DNA of 64,000 nucleotides, from contig BMUD01000028.1 in the NCBI GenBank assembly GCA_014650015.1, forward strand, positions 31,471 through 95,470, read 5' to 3'. Below, piece after piece: positions 23,940-32,403 of the stretch. The notes beneath the pieces are model-generated. The model was not told where the DNA came from, did not search any database, and worked only from the letters and a program-made list of their open reading frames with translations. The position numbers were made by a program, and so were the translations under genes. Within the stretch, counting starts at the first letter, position 1, and each line of letters begins with the position of its first letter. Source of the stretch: Streptomyces griseoloalbus (GTDB taxonomy: Bacteria > Actinomycetota > Actinomycetes > Streptomycetales > Streptomycetaceae).

Positions 23940-24342
23940 GGGGACCTCCCGGGTGGTGCCTGCCGACGTCACGTGCGTCGCTGCTTCCGCTAGTCGAGTG
24001 TGGCCTGCCCGGGTGCAGCCTGCCACAACCTTGCCGAGTTGCCCGGCGTGTCGGGCGGGAGCCCTGGAACGCCGTTATGGCACGGTTACCTATTCGCAAC
24101 GCTAAGTGACCAACTGTGTCACCCTGTGCAACTAGCCCCCCTCCCGGCGGTCCTCAAAGGTCCCGAGCACCCTGACGGGAGACCGGACCCAGGGCTCGCA
24201 ACAGTACTCCATTCGGGCCACGTGCGTGGATTGGCGCGCCGCCCAACTTCCGGCAAGAGGTGGGTCCTGGCCGCCGTTACCCGGCTTCCTCGATCTTGAA
24301 CGTGGGGAACTTCACGCAACCACCAGAAACGGAACGAATCCT
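23940..24342. other. Intergenic region upstream of sepH
   Basis: About 400 bases between the divergent sepH start and the end of the lactone oxidase gene. No gene, tRNA or strong hairpin was found. The sepH promoter must lie here; the stretch around 24060-24115 is the least GC-rich part and the likeliest place, but no definite -10/-35 pair was assigned. Confidence 0.5.
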
Positions 24343-25662
24343 CTACGCGCCCAGGACCCTCCGCAAGTAGTCGTTGTGGAACCGGCGTTCCGGGTCGAGG
24401 CGGTCCCGGAGCGCCGTGAACTCCTCGAAACGCGGATATGCCCGGGAGAGGTGATCGGCGTCGCGCGTGTGGATCTTCCCCCAGTGGGGCCGCCCCTCGT
24501 GCGCGGTGAAGATCCGCTCGGCCGCGGTGAAATACCCCTGATAGGGGGTGCCCTTGAACATGTGGACGGCGATGTACGCGCTGTCGCGGCCGGATGCCGT
24601 GGACAGTGTGATGTCGTCGGCCGGCGCGGTGCGTACCTCGACGGGGAAGCTGACCCGCAGCGGCGAGCGGTCGACCATGGCCTTCAGTTCCCGCAGCGTC
24701 TCCACCAGGGCCGCGCGCGGAACGGCGTACTCCATCTCCACGAAGCGCACCCGGCGCGGCGAAGTGAACACCTTGTAGGGGATGTCGGTGTAGGTCCGCG
24801 CGGACAGCGCCCTGCTGGAGATCCGCGCGATGGCCGGAATGGTGGCGGGCGCCGCGCGGCCGACCCAGTTGACCGCCCGGAAGACGCCGTTGGAGAGGAA
24901 CTCGTCCTCGAACCAGCCCTTGAGCCCCGGCACCGGCCGCTGCGGACCCGCGCTGCGGTTGTTGCGCTTGGTGTTGGTGTTACCGGTGTGCGGGAACCAG
25001 TAGAACTCGAAGTGCTCGTTCTCGGCATGCAGTTGATCGAAATCGGCGCAGACCCGCTCGAAGGGCATCGGCTCCTCGCGGGCCGTGAGCAGGAAGACCG
25101 GCTCCACGGCGAAGGTGATCGCGGTGACGATGCCGAGGGCGCCGAGGCCGATGCGGGCGGCGGCGAAGACGTCCGGGTTCTCCTTCTCGGAGCAGGTGAG
25201 CACCGAACCGTCGGCGGTGACCAGCTCCAGACCCCGGATCTGGGCGGCGACGGAGGCGGAGTCGCGGCCGGTGCCGTGGGTGCCGGTGCTGGTGGCACCG
25301 GCGACCGTCTGCTCCATGATGTCGCCCATGTTGGTCAGCGACAGACCCTCCCGCGCGAGGGCCACATTGAGCCTCTTGAGCGGGGTGCCCGCCTCGACCG
25401 TGACGGTGCCGGCCACCCGGTCGATGTCACGTATGCCCGTCAACAGATGAGGGCGGATCAACACGCCGTCGGTGGCGGCTATGGAGGTGAAGGAGTGCCC
25501 CGCGCCGACCGCCTTCACCGGCAGACCGTCCGCGGCGGCCCGGCGCACGGCGGCGGCCAGCTCGTCGACGGAGGCGGGCGCGACCTCCCGCGCGGGGCGG
25601 GCGGAGACGGTGCCTCCCCAGTTACGCCACGTGCCGTTCCTCGCGCTCGCCGTGCTGCCCAA
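24343..25662 (-). CDS. FAD-dependent D-arabinono-1,4-lactone oxidase family protein
   Basis: A 439-residue oxidase of the VAO/ALO family. The FAD-binding half shows VGAGHSFTSIA (the GxGHS motif whose His can bind FAD covalently) and NMGDIMEQTVAGATSTGTHGTG. The C-terminal ALO domain ends with HTRDADHLSRAYPRFEEFTALRDRLDPERRF. It probably oxidises an aldonolactone or sugar alcohol; the substrate is unproven. The start is probably TTG at 25660-25662, because GGGGAGG lies 5 bases before it and the next in-frame ATG/GTG would lose the WRNWGG segment. The gene overlaps the end of the MFS gene by 41 bases, so they share one transcript. Confidence 0.85.
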   Translation of the reverse strand: MGSTASARNGTWRNWGGTVSARPAREVAPASVDELAAAVRRAAADGLPVKAVGAGHSFTSIAATDGVLIRPHLLTGIRDIDRVAGTVTVEAGTPLKRLNVALAREGLSLTNMGDIMEQTVAGATSTGTHGTGRDSASVAAQIRGLELVTADGSVLTCSEKENPDVFAAARIGLGALGIVTAITFAVEPVFLLTAREEPMPFERVCADFDQLHAENEHFEFYWFPHTGNTNTKRNNRSAGPQRPVPGLKGWFEDEFLSNGVFRAVNWVGRAAPATIPAIARISSRALSARTYTDIPYKVFTSPRRVRFVEMEYAVPRAALVETLRELKAMVDRSPLRVSFPVEVRTAPADDITLSTASGRDSAYIAVHMFKGTPYQGYFTAAERIFTAHEGRPHWGKIHTRDADHLSRAYPRFEEFTALRDRLDPERRFHNDYLRRVLGA

Positions 25663-26860
25663 CGGAGCCTCCCCGACCCGGTGCCGGCCGCTTGAGCCGG
25701 CGGTACCCGAGGAAACCGACCACGACCGCGACGGCCCCGGACACCGCCGGAACCCCGTACCCGGCACGCGCCCCGGCCGCGTCGATCACCCAGCCGGCCA
25801 CGGAGGAGCCGACCGCGACCCCGACCGCGAGCCCGGTGCTCACCCAGGTCATTCCCTCGGTGAGCTGCGCGCGTGGTACGTGCTCTTCGATGAGGGACAT
25901 CGTCGTGATCATCGTGGGAGCGATGGACAGACCCGCAACGAACAGCGCCACGGCCAGAAACGGCAGGTTCCCGACCAGTAGGAGTGGGATCATACTCACG
26001 GCCATGGCGCAGACGCCCAGCAGCCAACGACGTTCGGCCGCCCCCGCGAAGTGCAGCAGGCCGAACACGACGCCGGCCGCGCAGGAACCCAGTGCGTACA
26101 CGGCCAGCACCAAACTGGCGGCGGCCTTGCTGCCCTGCTCCTCGGCGAAGGCCACGGTGACCACGTCCACGGCGCCGAAGATCGCCCCCGTCGCCACGAA
26201 CGTCGCGACCAGGACCTGAAGGCCCGCGGAGCGCAGCGCCGAGCCGCCGCCCTTGTGCTCGCGCGGATGCGGCTCGGGCTCGGTGGCGCGCTGGGCGGTG
26301 AGCCAGAAGACGCCGACCGCCAGGAAGCAGGCCGCGAGCAGCGGACCGGCCTCAGGGAACCAGGCCGTGGACAGTCCGATGGAGACGATCGGCCCGAAGA
26401 TGAAGCAGATCTCGTCCACCACGGACTCGAACGAGTACGCGGTGTGCAGTTTCGGGGTGCCCCGGTACAGGGCGGCCCAGCGGGCCCGGATCATCGCGCC
26501 GACGCTCGGCACGCAGCCGATGCCGGCGCATGCGACGAACAGCACCCAGTCCGGCCAGTCGTAGTGCGCGGCGAGCAGGAGCAACGCCGCCGCGGTGAGC
26601 GAGAGCAGCGTCGCCGGGCGCAGCACCCGCCGCTGCCCGTGCCGGTCGACCAGACGGGAGACCTGCGGGCCGGCCACGGCGGCCGCCAGCGCGATGGTGG
26701 CGGACAGGGCACCTGCCAGCCCGTACCGCCCGGTGAGCTGGGAGATCATCGTCACCACGCCGATGCCCATCATGGACAGCGGCATCCGGCCGAGGAACCC
26801 CGCGGCGGAGAAGGCCTTGCTGCCGGGAGCGGCGAACAGGGCGCGATAGGGGCTGGGCAC
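25622..26860 (-). CDS. Major facilitator superfamily transporter
   Basis: A 412-residue membrane protein with about 12 hydrophobic helices, beginning with GTG (GGAGATCCC upstream). After the second helix the loop SRLVDRHGQRRVLRP matches the MFS motif GxxxDRxGRR. The C-terminus is basic and ends inside the overlapping oxidase gene. It is probably an exporter of the sugar- or drug-efflux type, but the substrate is unknown. Coupling to the lactone oxidase gene suggests a shared role. The promoter lies in the gap shared with hemH, next to a perfect inverted repeat. Confidence 0.85.
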   Translation of the reverse strand: MPSPYRALFAAPGSKAFSAAGFLGRMPLSMMGIGVVTMISQLTGRYGLAGALSATIALAAAVAGPQVSRLVDRHGQRRVLRPATLLSLTAAALLLLAAHYDWPDWVLFVACAGIGCVPSVGAMIRARWAALYRGTPKLHTAYSFESVVDEICFIFGPIVSIGLSTAWFPEAGPLLAACFLAVGVFWLTAQRATEPEPHPREHKGGGSALRSAGLQVLVATFVATGAIFGAVDVVTVAFAEEQGSKAAASLVLAVYALGSCAAGVVFGLLHFAGAAERRWLLGVCAMAVSMIPLLLVGNLPFLAVALFVAGLSIAPTMITTMSLIEEHVPRAQLTEGMTWVSTGLAVGVAVGSSVAGWVIDAAGARAGYGVPAVSGAVAVVVGFLGYRRLKRPAPGRGGSVGQHGEREERHVA

Positions 26861-26875
26861 GGGATCTCCGAAGTC

Positions 26876-26912
26876 TCAGTAAGGTGCGACCGCAGTCGAT
26901 AGAGCTTACTGA
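26876..26912. promoter_or_regulatory. Inverted repeat in the MFS/hemH divergent promoter
   Basis: TCAGTAAG (26876-26883) and CTTACTGA (26905-26912) are perfect 8-bp arms, 29 bp apart centre to centre, starting 15 bases from the MFS gene start. It is a likely operator for an unidentified regulator of the MFS/oxidase pair. Confidence 0.45.
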
Positions 26913-27007
26913 CCCAGGTCACTCCGACGCACCGGCGATGACCGTCGCGCGGGCGGTGACACCCCCGCCGTGTCCCGGCCGGCGGTGCCGGGTGGCAGGA
27001 TCGAGGC

Positions 27008-28135
27008 ATGCCAGACGTGCTCGATGCCAGCCCTTACGACGCTCTGCTCCTGCTGTCCTTCGGCGGCCCCGAAGGCCCGGACGACGTGGTTCCGTTCCTG
27101 GAGAACGTGACGCGCGGGCGCGGCATCCCCAAGGAACGCCTCAAGGAAGTCGGCCGGCACTACTTCCTGTTCGGTGGGGTCAGTCCCATCAACGACCAGA
27201 ACCGTGCGCTGCTGGACGCGCTGCGCGAGGACTTCGCCGAGCACGGCCTGGACCTGCCGGTCCACTGGGGCAACCGCAACTGGGCGCCCTACCTCACCGA
27301 CACCCTGCGCGAGATGGTCCGGGCCGGCCACCGCCGCATCCTCGTCCTGGCCACCAGCGCCTATGCCTCGTACTCCGGCTGCCGCCAGTACCGGGAGAAC
27401 CTCGCCGACGCCCTCGCGGCCCTGGAGGCGGAGGGACTGGAGCTGCCGAGGATCGACAAGCTGCGGCACTACTTCAACCACCCCGGCTTCGTGGAGCCCA
27501 TGATCGACGGGGTCGTCCGGTCGCTCGCCGAGCTGCCCGAGGACGTCCGGGACGGCGCGCACATCGCGTTCACCACCCACTCGATCCCCACCTCCGCCGC
27601 GGACACCTCCGGCCCCGTCGAGGACCACGGCGACGGCGGTGCGTACGTCGCACAGCACCTGGAGGTGGCGAAGCTGATCGCCGACGCCGTCCGGGAGCGC
27701 ACCGGCGTCGACCACCCCTGGCAGCTCGTCTACCAGTCCCGCTCGGGCGCCCCGCACATCCCCTGGCTGGAGCCCGACATCTGCGACCACCTCGAGGAGC
27801 GGCACGCCGCCGGGGTCCCGGCCGTGGTGATGGCCCCCATCGGCTTCGTCTCCGACCACATGGAGGTCCTCTACGACCTCGACACGGAGGCCGAGGCCAA
27901 GGCGGCGGAGCTGGGGCTGCCGGTGCGCCGCTCCGCGACCGTCGGCGCCGACCCGCGGTTCGCCGCCGCCGTCCGTGAGCTGATCGTGGAGCGTGCCGCC
28001 GCCGAGCGCGGGCAGGACGTCACGCCGTGCGCCCTGGGCACGCTCGGCGCGAGCCACAACCTCTGCCCGGTGGGCTGCTGCCCGGCCCGCGCACCGCGTC
28101 CCGCCGCCGCGGGCGCCGACAGCCCCTACGCATGA
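27008..28135 (+). CDS. hemH: Ferrochelatase (coproporphyrin-type), [2Fe-2S]
   Basis: A 375-residue ferrochelatase. In actinobacteria it inserts ferrous iron into coproporphyrin III in the coproporphyrin-dependent haem route. The catalytic His is in FTTHSIP and the second metal-site motif in HIPWLEPDI. The C-terminal cluster [18 protein letters not shown] matches the [2Fe-2S]-binding tail of actinobacterial enzymes. ATG 27008 follows GGATCGAGG. The stop lies 8 bases before the GTG of the inositol monophosphatase gene. Residues after the Cys cluster ([11 protein letters not shown]) form a flexible tail. Confidence 0.93.
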   Translation: MPDVLDASPYDALLLLSFGGPEGPDDVVPFLENVTRGRGIPKERLKEVGRHYFLFGGVSPINDQNRALLDALREDFAEHGLDLPVHWGNRNWAPYLTDTLREMVRAGHRRILVLATSAYASYSGCRQYRENLADALAALEAEGLELPRIDKLRHYFNHPGFVEPMIDGVVRSLAELPEDVRDGAHIAFTTHSIPTSAADTSGPVEDHGDGGAYVAQHLEVAKLIADAVRERTGVDHPWQLVYQSRSGAPHIPWLEPDICDHLEERHAAGVPAVVMAPIGFVSDHMEVLYDLDTEAEAKAAELGLPVRRSATVGADPRFAAAVRELIVERAAAERGQDVTPCALGTLGASHNLCPVGCCPARAPRPAAAGADSPYA

Positions 28136-28143
28136 GGAGCCCC

Positions 28144-28959
28144 GTGACCGACCCCCTGCACGCGCAACTGCTGGAACTGGCCCGGGAAGCGGCCCGCCGC
28201 GCGGGCGAGCTGCTGCGGGACGGCCGACCGGCCGACCTGGCGGTCGCCGCGACCAAGTCCAGCCCGATCGACGTCGTGACCGAGATGGACATCGCGGCCG
28301 AGAAGCTGATCACCACGCTGATCGCCGAGCGCCGTCCGGAGGACGGCTTCCTCGGCGAGGAGGGCGCCTCCACCGAGGGCAGCAGCGGCATCCGCTGGGT
28401 GATCGACCCCCTCGACGGCACGGTGAACTACCTGTACGGCCTGCCCACCTGGGCCGTCTCCATCGCCGCCGAGCAGGACGGCGAGACCGTGGCCGGGGCC
28501 GTCGTGGCGCCCATGCGCGGCGAGGCGTACCACGCGGTCCGCGGAGGAGGCGCGTGGGCCACCGGCGCCTGGGAGGGCGAGCGGGAGCTGACCTGCCGCC
28601 CCTCGCCGCCCCTGGACCAGGCCCTGGTCTCGACCGGCTTCAACTACGTCGCCGGGGTCCGCACCCACCAGGCCGATGTGGCGCAGCGGCTGATCCCCCT
28701 GCTGCGGGACATCCGGCGCGGCGGCTCGGCCGCGGTCGACCTGTGCGACGTCGCCGCAGGGCGCCTCGACGGCTACTACGAGCGCGGACTCCACCCCTGG
28801 GACCTCGCCGCCGGTGACCTGATCGCCAGGGAGGCGGGCGTGCTGACCGGTGGACGCCCCGGAGAGCGCCCGTCCTGGGACCTCACCATCGCGGCCACCC
28901 CGGGCGTCTTCGAGCCCCTCCAGCAGCTCCTGGAGGACTTCGGCGCCTGGCACGACTGA
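28144..28959 (+). CDS. Inositol monophosphatase family protein
   Basis: A 271-residue Mg2+-dependent phosphatase of the inositol monophosphatase/CysQ/FBPase family. Metal-binding motifs are in order: VTEMDIAAEK, GEEGAS, WVIDPLDGTVNY and, near the end, HPWDLAAGDLIAREAG. It could dephosphorylate inositol-1-phosphate, histidinol phosphate or a related sugar phosphate. GTG 28144 is chosen because GAGGAG sits 4 bases before it; an in-frame ATG at 28132 overlaps the hemH stop. It is co-transcribed with hemH by spacing, though no functional link is obvious. Confidence 0.9.
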   Translation: MTDPLHAQLLELAREAARRAGELLRDGRPADLAVAATKSSPIDVVTEMDIAAEKLITTLIAERRPEDGFLGEEGASTEGSSGIRWVIDPLDGTVNYLYGLPTWAVSIAAEQDGETVAGAVVAPMRGEAYHAVRGGGAWATGAWEGERELTCRPSPPLDQALVSTGFNYVAGVRTHQADVAQRLIPLLRDIRRGGSAAVDLCDVAAGRLDGYYERGLHPWDLAAGDLIAREAGVLTGGRPGERPSWDLTIAATPGVFEPLQQLLEDFGAWHD

Positions 28960-29052
28960 ATGGTGCGTTCGCCGGCGGGGACGGCTCTCTCACGGCGGGC
29001 GCGTCGGGACACCGGACCCAACGGCCCTCGCCCGGCGCCGGCGTGCGACACA

Positions 29053-29167
29053 CACGACACGGGCCCCGGCGCTGGATCTTGGGTTCTAACGGTCCTCGCA
29101 ACACCCGCGATCTGTGGGAGTTGCGAGGACCGTGGGCGTTGCTGGATTCGCCGGGGCCCGTGTCGTG
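29053..29167. repeat. Nested double inverted repeat between convergent genes
   Basis: The outer arms at 29053-29071 and 29149-29167 are perfect over 19 bp (CACGACACGGGCCCCGGCG). Inside, 29089-29102 and 29120-29133 are perfect over 14 bp (ACGGTCCTCGCAAC) with a 17-base loop. Together they can fold into one long stem with an internal bulge. The position between two convergent stop codons suggests a bidirectional terminator, but two nested perfect arms are more than termination needs. Confidence 0.85.
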
Positions 29168-29175
29168 CGAGCCGG

Positions 29176-29349
29176 TCAGACGCTGTACACGCCGACCTCC
29201 ACGCCGTGCTCGGCGGCGAGGCGGCGCAGGTCGTCGAGTTCGCCCTGCTCCACTTCGACGAGGAATTCGTCGCCCTCGTCGCGGGCACGCGTCAGATCGG
29301 ACTCGGTCGCCTTTATGCGCTGGAGAAGTCCTGCGGTGAATGCGTCCAT
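29176..29349 (-). CDS. Small conserved coiled-coil-like protein, unknown function
   Basis: A 57-residue acidic protein starting at ATG 29347-29349 with GAGGGGG about 7 bases upstream. It is almost entirely amphipathic helix (LLQRIKATESDLTRARDEGD, then EQGELDDLRRLAAEHG) and ends in a short strand VEVGVYSV. It lacks Cys, signal peptide and membrane helix. I recognise it as a small gene often present beside hemH/cutR in Streptomyces but know no function or family name. The proper ribosome-binding site and codon bias support it as real. Confidence 0.75.
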   Translation of the reverse strand: MDAFTAGLLQRIKATESDLTRARDEGDEFLVEVEQGELDDLRRLAAEHGVEVGVYSV

Positions 29350-29789
29350 GCTGCGCCCCCTCGTCCTGGGTCGGCGGGTCGGTGGCACGGGGGTGTGCCG
29401 TTCGGAAGGGACGATCACGTCGTGAGCGGATGCCCGGCGCCGCTCTGCCGGGCGGCGACGGTGCCGGACATCCACGCCCGCTCTGCGGAAGCGGACTTAT
29501 GCGTACCGCATGGTGGTGCGGTACGTGCAGAGCGTGATCGCGGGATGTAAAACCCGTCCTCCCCAAGCTGTCTTCCGCGGAAACCTAACCGCGCGAGAAA
29601 ATCTCGTATTCCCGCCCCGTTCGCCCGGAGGTTCCCCGGTCCCGCACCCGTCCGCCACCGTCCGCTCACCCGCCTTACCGCCGACTTATGGCCGAAAAGG
29701 GCAGGATGGAGGCAACACACCCACCCGCACCCCTGCCCGCGTGCGCCCTCCGGCGCTGCCCGGGCAGGTCATGAGGAAGGACCAGCGAC
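29350..29789. other. Intergenic region upstream of cutR
   Basis: About 440 bases between divergent starts, so both promoters lie here. A hairpin with perfect 9-bp arms (CGTACCGCA at 29502-29510, TGCGGTACG at 29517-29525) and a 6-base loop is present in the middle and could be a regulator site. No gene is supported; the region 29560-29720 is somewhat less GC-rich and probably carries the cutRS promoter. Confidence 0.5.
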
Positions 29790-30443
29790 GTGCGCGTACT
29801 CGTCGTCGAGGACGAGCAGCTGCTCGCCGATGCGGTGGCCACCGGACTGCGCCGGGAGGCCATGGCCGTCGACGTCGTGTACGACGGTGCGGCCGCCCTG
29901 GAGCGCATCGGCGTCAACGACTACGACGTGGTCGTCCTCGACCGCGACCTCCCGCTCGTCCACGGCGACGACGTCTGCCGCAAGATCGTCGAGCTCGGCA
30001 TGCCCACGCGCGTGCTGATGCTCACGGCGTCCGGTGACGTCAGCGACCGCGTCGAGGGCCTGGAGATCGGCGCCGACGACTATCTGCCCAAGCCCTTCGC
30101 GTTCAGCGAGCTCATCGCGCGCGTGCGCGCCCTGGGACGGCGTACGAGCGTGCCGCTGCCGCCCGTTCTGGAGCGCGCCGGGATCAAGCTCGACCCCAAC
30201 CGCCGCGAGGTCTTCCGCGACGGCAAGGAGGTCCAGCTCGCGCCGAAGGAGTTCGCCGTCCTGGAGGTGCTCATGCGCAGCGAGGGCGCGGTCGTGTCGG
30301 CGGAGCAGCTGCTGGAGAAGGCCTGGGACGAGAACACGGATCCCTTCACCAACGTGGTGCGGGTGACCGTGATGACCCTGCGCCGCAAGCTGGGCGAGCC
30401 GCCGGTCATCGTGACCGTGCCCGGCTCCGGATACCGGATCTGA
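29790..30443 (+). CDS. cutR: OmpR-family response regulator CutR
   Basis: A 217-residue response regulator. The receiver domain (residues 1-115) has the acidic pair in VEDEQ, the phosphate-accepting Asp in VVVLDRDLPLVHG, and the Lys in YLPKPF. The C-terminal winged helix has the OmpR signature (LAPKEFAVLEVLMRSEGAVV ... NVVRVTVMTLRRKLGEPP). GTG 29790 has AAGGA upstream. It is followed after 6 bases by its kinase gene. Identification as CutR rests on gene order and on the Cys pair of the partner kinase; in Streptomyces CutRS responds to defective disulfide folding outside the membrane. Confidence 0.9.
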   Translation: MRVLVVEDEQLLADAVATGLRREAMAVDVVYDGAAALERIGVNDYDVVVLDRDLPLVHGDDVCRKIVELGMPTRVLMLTASGDVSDRVEGLEIGADDYLPKPFAFSELIARVRALGRRTSVPLPPVLERAGIKLDPNRREVFRDGKEVQLAPKEFAVLEVLMRSEGAVVSAEQLLEKAWDENTDPFTNVVRVTVMTLRRKLGEPPVIVTVPGSGYRI

Positions 30444-30449
30444 TAGCCG

Positions 30450-31700
30450 ATGGCCGCCACGCCCGCGCCCCCCACCGCGCCCCCCAAGCCGACGTGGGAC
30501 CCGAGGAAGCTGGACCCGCCCTTCCCGTGGCTGCGTCCGACCATCCGCATACGTCTCACGCTGCTGTACGGCGGCATGTTCCTGATCGCCGGGATCCTGC
30601 TGCTGTCGATCATCTACCTGCTGGCCGCACAAGCCCTCCACGACGGCGGCAGCGGCCAGTCCTTCCAGGTGACCGGCACCAACATCGACATCACCAGCGA
30701 CACCTGCCCCCAGCTGGACAGCGCGACCACCAACGGTCAGCTCAACGAGATGCTGAAGCAGTGCAACGCCGCCCAGCGCCAGCACGCGCTGGACGATCTG
30801 CTCAGCCGCTCCCTGGGGGCGCTGCTCGGTCTCGCGATCATCGCCTTCGCCTTCGGTTACGCCATGGCCGGCCGCGTCCTGTCGCCGCTGGGCCGGATCA
30901 CCCGCACCGCCCGCGCGGTGGTCGTGGCGGGCTCCGACCTGTCCCGCCGGATCGAGCTGGACGGCCCGGACGACGAGCTGAAGGAGCTGGCCGACACCTT
31001 CGACGACATGCTGGAGCGACTCCAGCGGGCGTTCACCGCCCAGCAGCGCTTCGTGGGCAACGCCTCGCACGAGCTGCGCACCCCGCTGGCGATCAACCGA
31101 ACCCTGCTGGAGGTGCACCTCTCCGACCCCCACGCGCCGGTGGAGCTCCAACAGCTCGGCAAGACGCTGCTGGCCACCAACGAGCGCAGCGAACAGCTCG
31201 TCGAGGGTTTGCTGCTGCTCGCCCGCAGCGACAACCAGATCGTCGAGCGCAAGCCCGTGGACCTCGCCGAGGTGGCCTCCCAGGCCATCGACCAGGTGCA
31301 CGCCGAGGCGGACGCCAAGGGCGTGGAGATCCGCGGCACATGCGAACCCGCGGTCGTCCAGGGCAATGGCGTGCTGCTGGAGCGGATCGCCCTGAACCTG
31401 GTGCAGAACGCCGTGCGCTACAACGTGCCGGAGGACGGCTGGGTCGAGGTGACCACCGAGGTCCAGCACGGACAGGCGGTCCTGGTGGTGCGCAACACCG
31501 GCCCGGTCGTCCCGGCGTACGAGATCGACAATCTCTTCGAGCCGTTCCGGCGGCTGCGCACCGAGCGCACGGGCAGCGACAAGGGCGTCGGGCTCGGTCT
31601 GTCCATCGTGCGGTCGGTGGCCCGGGCGCACGGCGGCCACATCTACGCCCAGCCACGTGAAGGAGGCGGGCTCGAGATGCGTGTCACCCTCCCGATCTGA
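30450..31700 (+). CDS. cutS: Sensor histidine kinase CutS
   Basis: A 416-residue membrane kinase. Helix 1 spans about residues 35-60 and helix 2 about 118-142. The short extracytoplasmic loop between them contains two cysteines, Cys86 (DTCPQ) and Cys105 (KQCNA). A HAMP linker follows, then the phosphoacceptor His in FVGNASHELRTPLAINR near 206, and the ATPase domain with the N box (LNLVQNAVRYN), F box and G box (SDKGVGLGLSIV). The loop cysteines are, from memory, the invariant pair used by CutS to sense the thiol-disulfide state. It would phosphorylate CutR. Confidence 0.9.
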   Translation: MAATPAPPTAPPKPTWDPRKLDPPFPWLRPTIRIRLTLLYGGMFLIAGILLLSIIYLLAAQALHDGGSGQSFQVTGTNIDITSDTCPQLDSATTNGQLNEMLKQCNAAQRQHALDDLLSRSLGALLGLAIIAFAFGYAMAGRVLSPLGRITRTARAVVVAGSDLSRRIELDGPDDELKELADTFDDMLERLQRAFTAQQRFVGNASHELRTPLAINRTLLEVHLSDPHAPVELQQLGKTLLATNERSEQLVEGLLLLARSDNQIVERKPVDLAEVASQAIDQVHAEADAKGVEIRGTCEPAVVQGNGVLLERIALNLVQNAVRYNVPEDGWVEVTTEVQHGQAVLVVRNTGPVVPAYEIDNLFEPFRRLRTERTGSDKGVGLGLSIVRSVARAHGGHIYAQPREGGGLEMRVTLPI

Positions 31701-31772
31701 GACCATGCCCCCGACACAACGGGGTGTTCGCTTTGCGCGGAATTTCCGGGGCACGTTTCCGGTATCCACGTG

Positions 31773-31786
31773 TGTGATCGATCACA
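31773..31786. promoter_or_regulatory. 14-bp perfect palindrome TGTGATCGATCACA
   Basis: It lies in the 393-base gap between cutS and the DUF4193 gene. The arms TGTGA/TCACA resemble a Crp half-site pair but with 4 rather than 6 central bases, so Crp assignment is doubtful. The gap contains no gene. Further GATCAC/GATCAT elements occur around 31816 and 31866. Confidence 0.35.
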
Positions 31787-32093
31787 GGGGAGATTTCGCG
31801 ACCATCCACTCTCCGTGATCATGTAACCCGTCGGAAGGTCGGGAAAGTCCCGGTTTTCGGGGGCCTTGATCACGGGAAGTACACGGTGGGGCGCCTTTGA
31901 AGTGCGGTATCCGGACCGTGTACGGTCCCCATCGCCATCCAAGCCGATCACTCATGAGGAGTCCGGTTGGGTGTCGATTGAGTAACAGACCTTGATGTGA
32001 GGCAAAATCTCCGCCTCAGGTCGGGCACAAGTCCGGCCTCTCACGCGTTACGTGCGCTGGAGACACCGCATACACCCAGAGGGGGAGAGCGAC

Positions 32094-32390
32094 ATGGCAA
32101 CCGACTACGACACTCCACGCAAGACCGACGACGACGTCGACTCGGACAGCTTGGAAGAACTGAAGGCCCGACGGAACGACAAGTCGGCCTCCGCAGTGGA
32201 CGTCGACGAGTTCGAGGCCGCCGAAGGCCTGGAACTGCCCGGGGCGGACCTCTCGAACGAGGAGCTGGCCGTCCGGGTCCTGCCGAAGCAGCAGGACGAG
32301 TTCACGTGCATGAGCTGCTTCCTGGTGCATCACCGCAGCCAGCTGGCCCGCGAGAAGAACGGCCAGCCGATCTGCCGCGACTGCGACTGA
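32094..32390 (+). CDS. DUF4193 family protein with C-terminal zinc-ribbon-like cysteines
   Basis: A 98-residue acidic protein of the actinobacterial DUF4193 family. The first 65 residues are hydrophilic and Asp/Glu-rich. The end holds two Cys pairs, CMSCFLVHH and ICRDCD, spaced like a small zinc ribbon. ATG 32094 has GAGGGGGAGAG about 4 bases upstream. The function is unknown; the zinc knuckle and small size suggest a protein- or RNA-binding accessory factor, which is only a guess. It is conserved in the same position in related genomes as far as I recall. Confidence 0.88.
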   Translation: MATDYDTPRKTDDDVDSDSLEELKARRNDKSASAVDVDEFEAAEGLELPGADLSNEELAVRVLPKQQDEFTCMSCFLVHHRSQLAREKNGQPICRDCD

Positions 32391-32403
32391 GGACGGGTCG
32401 GCC

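Noticed and set aside
31093-31656. Arg-rich frame opposite cutS
   Set aside because: Antisense shadow of the kinase domain.
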